Shown in pieces: positions 1 to 5,382 of a stretch of 19,546 bases of DNA. The notes beneath the pieces are model-generated. The model was not told where the DNA came from. It saw nothing but the letters and a program-made list of their open reading frames with translations, and made no database searches. The translations under genes and the position numbers were made by a program. The stretch comes from JBMZCV01 sp049613665 (GTDB lineage Bacteria > Bacteroidota > Bacteroidia > Chitinophagales > UBA2359): contig JBMZCV010000091.1 of NCBI GenBank assembly GCA_049613665.1, positions 1 through 19,546 of the forward strand. Direction: 5' to 3'. Every line of letters begins with the position of its first letter. The stretch's first letter is position 1.

Positions 1-170
1 AAATAGGGCGAGTGTTTATAAAAAAACACCACGAAATTCGACACCCCACCTATCACGTCTTAACAAAAAAAGAAAAACAATCGTAAAAACTCCAATAAAC
101 TTGCTTTACAAGGCACTAATTGCACTGTAATATAAGTTTTTAAGGTTTGTTTCATAAAAATGTTATGATA

Positions 171-211
171 ATTTAGGTGGAAGGTATTTTAAAAGTGCCT
201 TCCACCTAAAT
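171..211. repeat. 14-bp-stem hairpin inside the MITE-like element
   Basis: ATTTAGGTGGAAGG (171-184) pairs perfectly with CCTTCCACCTAAAT (198-211) around a 13-nt AT-rich loop that itself holds TTTTAAAA. No clean U-tract follows on either strand, so a terminator role is not well supported. It is the strongest local hairpin of the first 600 bases. Confidence 0.6.
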
Positions 212-233
212 ACTAAAAAAGAACGACACGCCT

Positions 234-255
234 TTGTTGGTGTTATCACCAACAA
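234..255. repeat. Palindrome TTGTTGGTG-TTAT-CACCAACAA
   Basis: A 9-bp perfect stem with a 4-nt loop. Its first 18 bases (234-251) are identical to 19464-19481 at the other end of the window, and its core reappears inverted at 309-319. It behaves like a dispersed palindromic motif. Confidence 0.55.
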
Positions 256-411
256 GTTGTTACGAAAAAAATACGCTTTAAAATACGCTATTTATCCTTT
301 TAGTTGCTGGTGATAACACACAGCAACGGCAAGAGTTGTCGTTTTTTTGGAATAAAATAACATGTAATAAAAAGGCTAAAATACCAATTACTTATATTAC
401 AGTGTACTAAT

Positions 412-616
412 ATTAAACAGTTACTCTAAAATTATGATAGTTTAGATTTGACAATGTAAAATTTTTCGGATAAAAAAAAGCATTTTTTTATAGAAATAAA
501 AATTTTAAGTGCCAAATACTGTTTAATAAAATGTTTGATTCATTGCCAATACCTTGAAAATCTGAAAGTTGTTTCGCTTCCGAATATCGAAAGCCCTCCT
601 TGTTTTGCAAATAATT
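412..616. other. Gene-free AT-rich stretch downstream of the dioxygenase-like gene
   Basis: This is the rest of the gene-free left end. It holds one inverted repeat, TATTAAACAGT (411-421) with ACTGTTTAATA (518-528), its left arm overlapping the last base of the MITE-like element. I see no convincing gene or clear terminator for the minus-strand gene that ends at 617. A short open frame on the plus strand (569-859) is antisense to that gene and has no protein features. Confidence 0.4.
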
Positions 617-1588
617 TTATCTCTTTATCACTTTTTTATAATGCACTTGCAAATCATTGAGTTTCAGCACCACAAAATAATGGCCATTGGGCAAAGCCGC
701 ATCAGGTTGCCAAACGGCAGTATATTTTTGTGGCGTAAGCAAACGTTCTTCCAAAGTAGCAACTTGCTTTCCTTGCATATCAAAGACCAACAAACTCACT
801 TTTGCTGTCTTAAACACACCATAAAAAATACTAATGCTCTCGGCAAACGGATTGGGTGAAACGCTATAAATCATGCCTTTTTCAATATGCAAATCACGCA
901 CCGATGTACCAACATCTATTCCCTCACCATTGATGACAATATCCCAAGTGCCTTCCAACACATTTTGAGCATTTGTTTCTAGCGAAATGATGCGATGACG
1001 AGCATCATAAGTGCCAGATTGAATAGAAGCTGCTGCATCGTTGGCAATATCGGTGTCGCCTTCAAAATAAATTTGCGTAATGAGTGTCGGAAAATTCGGT
1101 GGCGTAATTTTGAAATGAATATGACTTGGACGATATTGCGAGCCATTGAGATACTTTCCTGGTTTGATGGTTTCAAACATATAAAAACCCTGTGCATTAC
1201 TCGTCGTGAAACCTCGCAGATTGTAGCCGACATTATCGTAAGTTCCATCTTCGTCAGCGTGCCAAATATCAATAATTGTATTTGGAATAAACTCGGTGCA
1301 AGCCAAATTGTGAATGCGACCGCTAATAATCATGCGTTGGCCAGCTTCATAAACGCTTGCAAGTTGTCCATTATCCAAAACAGGCGGATTGTCGGTATAA
1401 AAAGGCCCTTCACCATAATAGTCTAAAGTCGTTTCGTTGCAGTCTGGCAAAGGTTTTTTAGCTTGCGTTTTTAAGCTGGGCAAACTAGCTAAACCTAAAG
1501 TTGCTAAAGCGGTATTTTTGAGAAACTGACGGCGATTTTTTTGATTTTTTTTGCTCATTTTTTGATTTTTTTTGCTAAATGATAACAT
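617..1588 (-). CDS. Secreted intradiol ring-cleavage dioxygenase-like protein with T9SS domain
   Basis: 323 codons. The N terminus carries a twin-arginine-like motif NRRQFLKN followed by a hydrophobic stretch (about residues 18-40), so export is likely. Residues about 50-230 match the protocatechuate/catechol intradiol dioxygenase fold: GEGPFY near residue 59, DIWHADEDGTY (Y117), G-Y-F-TIKPGKY (Y146) and YRPSHIHF (H156, H158). The four residues fit the usual Tyr2His2 Fe(III) site. Residues about 241-323 form a T9SS type A sorting domain (SPNPF box, basic C-terminal end), implying export across the outer membrane. Family members open catechol-type rings; this substrate is unknown. A second start at residue 11 (1558) follows a duplicated KKNQK stretch and fits the candidate promoter at 1596-1603 better. 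Convergent with nothing; it is the last gene of a block led by an AraC regulator. Confidence 0.85.
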   Translation of the reverse strand: MLSFSKKNQKMSKKNQKNRRQFLKNTALATLGLASLPSLKTQAKKPLPDCNETTLDYYGEGPFYTDNPPVLDNGQLASVYEAGQRMIISGRIHNLACTEFIPNTIIDIWHADEDGTYDNVGYNLRGFTTSNAQGFYMFETIKPGKYLNGSQYRPSHIHFKITPPNFPTLITQIYFEGDTDIANDAAASIQSGTYDARHRIISLETNAQNVLEGTWDIVINGEGIDVGTSVRDLHIEKGMIYSVSPNPFAESISIFYGVFKTAKVSLLVFDMQGKQVATLEERLLTPQKYTAVWQPDAALPNGHYFVVLKLNDLQVHYKKVIKR

Positions 1589-1595
1589 TATAACG

Positions 1596-1603
1596 CAAAA
1601 TTA
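1596..1603 (-). promoter_or_regulatory. Candidate -7 box (TAATTTTG) for the dioxygenase-like gene
   Basis: On the minus strand this reads TAATTTTG, an exact match to the Bacteroidota -7 consensus TAnnTTTG. A TTTG lies 14 nt upstream, closer than the usual 19-21 nt, as might occur at an activator-dependent promoter. The start site would be near 1590, which favours translation from codon 11 at 1558. The paired half-sites at 1627-1659 would lie at about -38 to -70. Confidence 0.45.
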
Positions 1604-1626
1604 GGCAAAACTGTATTCAAAAAGTG

Positions 1627-1659
1627 GGTACTTTTCCGCTTAAAAATGGTACTTTTTCG
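1627..1659 (-). promoter_or_regulatory. Putative AraC-family operator, copy 1 (two direct half-sites)
   Basis: Reading the minus strand there are two direct half-sites, CGAAAAAGTACC and CGGAAAAGTACC, separated by ATTTTTAAG, giving an exact 21-bp period (two helical turns). A second copy with the same 9-bp linker is at 2501-2533. Direct half-sites at this spacing are typical of AraC-family activators, and such a regulator is encoded at 2514-3383. The site sits upstream of the dioxygenase-like gene, immediately after the stop codon of the preceding gene. Confidence 0.6.
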
Positions 1660-2379
1660 TTAATTTTTAGTAACATTTACATCTAAACATTGAGTAACAG
1701 GACAAGTAGCTGGGCAAGTGATAGGCGAAATACATAAATCATCAATGGCAATTCCTTTTTTAGCAATAGTAGGATTAAAATCATTGTTGGTTTGACTAAA
1801 AAGGAAGCGATAATCGCCACTTTCAGGCACTGTATAAGTATATGTATCCGTTTGCCAATTTAGATTTGACCACAAAGTACTAGGTGCTAATGTCAAAAAA
1901 GATGCTCCAAAAGTATTATCAGATCCAGGAGGATCTATTTCAAGTACAAATTCAGCTTCTTCTTGTGGATTAGGAACAGACCATGAGGCTGCCGAAAAAG
2001 ATATTTCAAAACAATCGCCAGCGACTAATCCAGTAAGTAAAACTCTAGCACAATAGGCATCTGCAGGAAACCAAATAAAATAATCTCCTTCTGGATTATT
2101 GACATTATCAGCACTATCATCTATCCAATAGCCATCTGGACACGGGCCAGGGTCAGCAGGACAAGAATAATCCATATACCAATTAGGAATTATTTCTGAG
2201 TTTTTTGGCAAAGGTTCGGCAGGGTTTCCCTCAAAAGTTTCTTGAAAAAGTGCTGCTCCTGGGTCTTCAAAACCTGAATTACTGACTACTCCATTAGTAC
2301 AAGTTTGTGCTATTGCTGCGTTTTGCAAAAAAAATAAAATGGTAAAAGAAAACAAACAAAGTTGTATAATATTTTTCAT
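1660..2379 (-). CDS. Small secreted protein of unknown function
   Basis: 239 codons. A clear Sec signal peptide occupies about residues 1-25 (hydrophobic core, then AIAQ). The mature part starts CTNGVVSNSGFEDPG, the N-S-G-F-E-D opening common to secreted beta-sandwich, carbohydrate-binding-like modules of Bacteroidota. Later segments (TDTYTYTVPESGDYRFLFSQ, IAIDDLCI) fit a jelly-roll module ending in the usual I-DD strand. The protein ends with a Cys-rich tail (ITCPATCPVTQC) and has no T9SS domain, unlike many relatives in which such a tail leads into further domains, so it could be a truncated multidomain protein. It lies between the AraC regulator and the dioxygenase-like gene on the same strand, with a putative operator copy about 120 bp upstream. 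No enzymatic motif is recognised. Confidence 0.8.
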   Translation of the reverse strand: MKNIIQLCLFSFTILFFLQNAAIAQTCTNGVVSNSGFEDPGAALFQETFEGNPAEPLPKNSEIIPNWYMDYSCPADPGPCPDGYWIDDSADNVNNPEGDYFIWFPADAYCARVLLTGLVAGDCFEISFSAASWSVPNPQEEAEFVLEIDPPGSDNTFGASFLTLAPSTLWSNLNWQTDTYTYTVPESGDYRFLFSQTNNDFNPTIAKKGIAIDDLCISPITCPATCPVTQCLDVNVTKN

Positions 2380-2472
2380 TTCTTATCAAGTTTATTTAAT
2401 TAATAAATATTTTCACATTATTGTTATAAATCATGTAATATTTATTAAAAGGCAAATATTAAGCCATAAAAC

Positions 2473-2480
2473 CAAGAATA
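2473..2480 (-). promoter_or_regulatory. Candidate -7 box (TATTCTTG) for the secreted protein gene
   Basis: On the minus strand TATTCTTG differs at one base from TAnnTTTG. It lies 20 nt downstream of the proximal half-site of operator copy 2; the corresponding gap in copy 1 is 23 nt. The transcript would carry a leader of about 90 nt before the start at 2379. Confidence 0.3.
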
Positions 2481-2500
2481 AGACTTTTGCATGACAGAAA

Positions 2501-2533
2501 TGTACTTTTCCGCTTAAAAATGGTATTTTTCCG
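2501..2533 (-). promoter_or_regulatory. Putative AraC-family operator, copy 2, overlapping the regulator's stop codon
   Basis: On the minus strand half-sites CGGAAAAATACC and CGGAAAAGTACA are separated by ATTTTTAAG, a 21-bp period identical to copy 1 (1627-1659). A 24-bp block is perfectly identical between the copies (1628-1651 and 2502-2525). The distal half-site encodes the last residues (AEKYH) of the AraC-family protein, and the linker contains its stop codon. The site is upstream of the secreted protein gene that starts at 2379. Confidence 0.6.
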
Positions 2534-3383
2534 CAATACTCTTGCGAAATTTTGTGGGTGAAATACCTGTTTCTTTTTTAAAAAACTTGACGAAATAAGA
2601 ATAATCGTTAAATTCGAGTGCATAAGCCACTTCCTTACAACTCATTTTCGAGTGCAATAGCAATCTTTTTGCTTCCAAACTAATACGCTCTTTTATCATC
2701 TGGCTAGGTGTTTTCGTAAATTGCTTTTTTACCAATGTATTCAAATAATCTGCCGAAATAAACAACATATCAGCATATTCATTTACTCTCTTTTTTGTTT
2801 TAAAATGTTCTTCTAGCAAAAAACGAAATGCTAAAGCTTTATTATTTTTGTATTTGTCGGCTATATTTTCTTCAAAAAAAGCTTGGCATTTCAGAATAAG
2901 AATTTTTAAATAATGATGTAACAACAAAATATCTTTATTTTCTTGCGTATAATCTTGATACATAGCGTTTAAAACATGTAAATAAGCACTATATTCTTGT
3001 TTCGACAAATTGATGGCAGGCACGGTTTTGTTGAGATAAAAAAGATGCAAAATCATATTGCGAATCATGGGCTGTTCTTCTTCTGCAAAAATACCTTCTG
3101 AAAATAGCACGACAAAGCCAGTAGAAACCAAATCTCTATGCACAAAATGGACTTGATTTGGGGCAACAAAATGCAAACTTCGGTCTTCGATGTCGTAATT
3201 CTCAAAATCAATGAGATGCTCGCCACCACCTTTTGTGAAAAAAAACAACTCGAAAAAAGTGTGTCGATGTGGATTGAAAGGGGCAATATCTTTCCGCTCT
3301 TCTAGCCGCAACATTCTAAAATATTTTCGTTGAGCAAAATTTACCTTGTGATTATACGTTTTTACAATTACTTTCTTTGTCAT
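2514..3383 (-). CDS. AraC-family transcriptional regulator
   Basis: 289 codons, usual length for the family. Residues about 25-110 form the cupin-type sensor domain, with the opening motif HRHTFFELFFF (H39, H41, E45) and a later APNQVHFV. Residues about 185-285 contain the two helix-turn-helix motifs of the DNA-binding domain: ISADYLNTLVKKQFTKTPSQ, then MSCKEVAYALEFNDYSYFVK, followed by KKETGISPTKFRK, the AraC signature. The ligand is unknown. The gene leads a same-strand block of two secreted-protein genes, each preceded by paired direct half-sites; the downstream site overlaps its own 3' end. The simplest reading is a local activator of the two downstream genes, responding to a small molecule. 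Confidence 0.93.
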   Translation of the reverse strand: MTKKVIVKTYNHKVNFAQRKYFRMLRLEERKDIAPFNPHRHTFFELFFFTKGGGEHLIDFENYDIEDRSLHFVAPNQVHFVHRDLVSTGFVVLFSEGIFAEEEQPMIRNMILHLFYLNKTVPAINLSKQEYSAYLHVLNAMYQDYTQENKDILLLHHYLKILILKCQAFFEENIADKYKNNKALAFRFLLEEHFKTKKRVNEYADMLFISADYLNTLVKKQFTKTPSQMIKERISLEAKRLLLHSKMSCKEVAYALEFNDYSYFVKFFKKETGISPTKFRKSIAEKYHF

Positions 3384-3446
3384 AATATTTCTGTTTTCAT
3401 ATCAACTTTTACTTTTTTACCAAAAAAAGCAAAAGTTCATTTAAAT

Positions 3447-3471
3447 AACGAAGTAATATTGCTACTTCGTT
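3447..3471. promoter_or_regulatory. 25-bp interrupted palindrome between divergent genes
   Basis: AACGAAGTA (3447-3455) and TACTTCGTT (3463-3471) form a perfect 9-bp dyad around a 7-nt spacer. It lies in the roughly 200-bp divergent interval between the AraC-family gene (start 3383) and the PCMD-like gene (start 3586). Neither strand has a U-tract right after it, so an operator is more likely than a terminator. It does not resemble the direct half-sites at 1627 and 2501. Confidence 0.4.
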
Positions 3472-3585
3472 GTTTTCATATTTTTTCCAATATCATTTTT
3501 TCCGAAAAAAAACATCTTTTTTGGATATTGCTATCGTTTTTTATAACTTGAAAAAAAAATTATAATTATTCAAAAAAATAAAGCT

Positions 3586-4521
3586 ATGAAACGACAAATA
3601 ATGCTAATTTTATGTTTATTTTTTGCTTTTCAAAGCTATCTTACTGCTCAAAGCGAATACGAAAACAAAGACTTTGAAGAGTGGACGTATGACACCGCAG
3701 GCGAGTATTATGAGCCGAATGGCTATTGGGCAACCATCAATCCAATTTCAAAATTGGGGCCATTTGCACCTGTCACGACTTTCAGAGAAACCGAAGATGT
3801 GTATAGCGGAACGTATGCCGTAAAACTCGTAACAGGTACTTTCGGCACGCTTCCAGTAGCAGGAACGCTGGCAACAGGCTACTTCGATTCGAGCGTTTTG
3901 ATTCCTACAAATGCTTTGAAAATTGGTGTTCCTTTTACCGAAAAGCCGATAAAAATAAGCGGCTATTACAAATATTTGCCTGAAAATGGCGACTCGGCAG
4001 TCATCGTTTCTAGGCTTTCAAAATATATTGATGGTGAGCAAGTTATTTTGGCTGAAGCAGGTTTTTTGATAGAAGAAACCGTCAATGAATATACTTATTT
4101 TGAAGCAGAATACGAATATTTTTCTAGCGAAATGCCTGATTCTATGATGACGATATTTACATCAAGTGCTGGTGCTGCCGATTTTGTTGCTGCCGAAGGA
4201 AGCACGTTGTATATCGACGAAATTGCTTTGGAATATAACACTGGTGTAAAAGATTTTTTGATGCCAGATGTTGATGTCAATATTTTTCCAAACCCTGCTC
4301 AAAATAAAATACAACTTGCTTTGAGACAGCCTTTTATAAATGCTGAATTTATTATATCTAATATAGAAGGCAGAGTTGTAAAACGCTTTAATTTGAATGA
4401 AAAAACACTACACGAATTTGATATTAGCGATTTGCCACGAGGTATTTATGCTTATCAAATTATAGAGAACAAATTGCAACTTATTCATGGTGGAAAGTTG
4501 CAAATAAATCGTAACAATTAA
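3586..4521 (+). CDS. Secreted PCMD-like protein with T9SS sorting domain
   Basis: 311 codons. The N-terminal signal peptide spans about residues 1-22. Residues about 25-215 resemble the putative carbohydrate metabolism domain (PCMD) of Bacteroidota: DFEEWTYD, NGYWATINP, SGTYAVKLVTGTFG, GYFDSS, KISGYYKYLPENGDSA and the closing strand LYIDEIALEY. Residues about 228-311 are a T9SS type A sorting domain (VNIFPNPAQNKIQL, LPRGIYAYQI), so the product is probably delivered to the cell surface or medium. The biochemical role of the PCMD domain is not established; glycan binding is the usual guess. It is divergent from the AraC-family gene across a 202-bp interval, and trmB follows 38 bp downstream on the same strand. 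Confidence 0.85.
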   Translation: MKRQIMLILCLFFAFQSYLTAQSEYENKDFEEWTYDTAGEYYEPNGYWATINPISKLGPFAPVTTFRETEDVYSGTYAVKLVTGTFGTLPVAGTLATGYFDSSVLIPTNALKIGVPFTEKPIKISGYYKYLPENGDSAVIVSRLSKYIDGEQVILAEAGFLIEETVNEYTYFEAEYEYFSSEMPDSMMTIFTSSAGAADFVAAEGSTLYIDEIALEYNTGVKDFLMPDVDVNIFPNPAQNKIQLALRQPFINAEFIISNIEGRVVKRFNLNEKTLHEFDISDLPRGIYAYQIIENKLQLIHGGKLQINRNN

Positions 4522-4559
4522 TTTTTTTACTCAACAAAACTTATTTTTACTTTTAAGAA

Positions 4560-5243
4560 ATGCGAAAAGGAAACGATAAACTCAAAAAATTTGCAGAAAT
4601 AGCCAAGATGCCTCATGTTTTTCAAAACTTAAATTGGCTAGAGCCTGTATTGACCAATAGCGACAAAAAAGTGGTTGATTATAAGGGAAAATGGCATAGT
4701 GATTTTTTTAAAAATGACAATCCAATTGTGCTAGAATTGGCTTGCGGATATGCAGAATATACGGTAGCTATTGCGGAGCGTTTTCCGAATAAAAATGTCA
4801 TTGGCATTGATATGAAAGGCAATAGATTATGGACAGGAGCGAAATATTTGATGCAAAATAATCATACAAATGCGGCTTTTATCCGTTCCAATATCGACTT
4901 GTTGTATCGTTATTTTGACGAAAATGAAGTGAGCGAAATTTGGATTCCTTTTGCCGACCCTCAGCGAAAAAAGCAACGCAAATGTTTGACAGCCGAATTA
5001 TTTTTGCCGATGTATCGCAAAATTTTGAAGCCAGAAGGGTGTGTGCATCTCAAAACCGATAGCGACTTGTTGTATGAATATACTTTGGAAATGGTGGAAA
5101 AACACGGTTTGAAAGTGTTGAAAAACTATCCAGATTTGTATAGTGTGGATTTTGAAAATGAATTGTTGAATGTGAAAACACGCTACGAAAAGCAGAATCC
5201 TAGCGGCTCTGATACGATAAAATACTTACAATTTACATTCTAA
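4560..5243 (+). CDS. trmB: tRNA (guanine-N7-)-methyltransferase
   Basis: 227 codons, a usual length. TrmB uses S-adenosylmethionine to form m7G at position 46 of the tRNA variable loop. Motif I is LELACGYAEYTV (E59, G63), followed by NVIGIDMKGNRLWTGAKYL (D84), the SNIDLL segment near N111, and EIWIPFADPQRKKQRK, holding the catalytic-region Asp (D133); VHLKTDSDLLYEYT follows. Two usually conserved positions are changed: Ala61 replaces the first Gly of GCG, and Ala132 replaces Pro of FPDP. The key acidic residues remain, so it is probably active. It starts 38 bp after the PCMD-like gene and is followed by a clear terminator. Confidence 0.93.
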   Translation: MRKGNDKLKKFAEIAKMPHVFQNLNWLEPVLTNSDKKVVDYKGKWHSDFFKNDNPIVLELACGYAEYTVAIAERFPNKNVIGIDMKGNRLWTGAKYLMQNNHTNAAFIRSNIDLLYRYFDENEVSEIWIPFADPQRKKQRKCLTAELFLPMYRKILKPEGCVHLKTDSDLLYEYTLEMVEKHGLKVLKNYPDLYSVDFENELLNVKTRYEKQNPSGSDTIKYLQFTF

Positions 5244-5247
5244 ATAA

Positions 5248-5278
5248 AAAAATGGTGGGCATAAAACCCACCATTTTT
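5248..5278. terminator. Bidirectional intrinsic terminator between trmB and the convergent vWA gene
   Basis: AAAAATGGTGGG and CCCACCATTTTT form a 12-bp perfect stem (5248-5259 with 5267-5278) around a 7-nt loop. On the plus strand the stem ends in a T-run right after trmB; on the minus strand it is followed by a run of T residues. It therefore suits termination from both convergent genes. Confidence 0.85.
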
Positions 5279-5286
5279 CATACATC

Positions 5287-5382
5287 TAAGTAGTTGGACA
5301 GAACTTCTCGTTGAAGCTAACACACTGATTATCAATGCGTTAGCAACGAATCGACCGTTTATTTAATAGTGCTTGGCACTTA
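5287..5382 (+). repeat. Structured intergenic repeat, copy A
   Basis: One of three related copies (also 10861-10957 and 15947-16036). It starts TAAGTAG, contains a stem TCGTT..GCTAAC / GTTAGC AACGA (5308-5321 with 5339-5349, three-base bulge) around an inner TGATTATCA dyad, and ends with the conserved tail TTTAATAGTGCTTGGCACTTA-like sequence. The tail folds as AGTGC-TTG-GCACT (5368-5380). The last bases overlap the stop codon of the convergent von Willebrand gene. Confidence 0.6.

Larger units (their letters stand above)
115..411. mobile_element. MITE-like non-coding palindromic element
   Basis: A 15-bp perfect inverted repeat, CACTGTAATATAAGT at 123-137 and its reverse complement at 390-404, bounds about 280 bp. 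The hexamer ACTAAT lies just outside each arm (115-120 and 406-411), resembling a target-site duplication. Nested inside are a 14-bp hairpin (171-184 with 198-211), an arm pair AAAAAAGAACGACA / TGTCGTTTTTTT (about 214-227 and 337-348), and GTGTTATCACC (240-250) matching its reverse complement GGTGATAACAC (309-319). There is no convincing coding sequence. This architecture is typical of a non-autonomous miniature inverted-repeat element; a structured RNA or replication palindrome is the alternative. No second full copy is visible in this window, so mobility is inferred. Confidence 0.45.

Noticed and set aside
12..29. Hairpin GTGTTT-ATAAAA-AAACAC at the left edge
   Set aside because: Only 6 bp of stem with AT-rich content and no U-tract; expected by chance in such DNA.
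995..1426. Plus-strand open frame of 143 codons
   Set aside because: Antisense to the dioxygenase-like gene, whose motifs are unmistakable. The translation lacks any domain pattern and has no start context.
3835..3846. GGTACTTTCGGC resembling the AraC half-site
   Set aside because: Single half-site, inside the PCMD-like coding sequence (GTFG codons), with no partner at 21 bp; likely coincidence.
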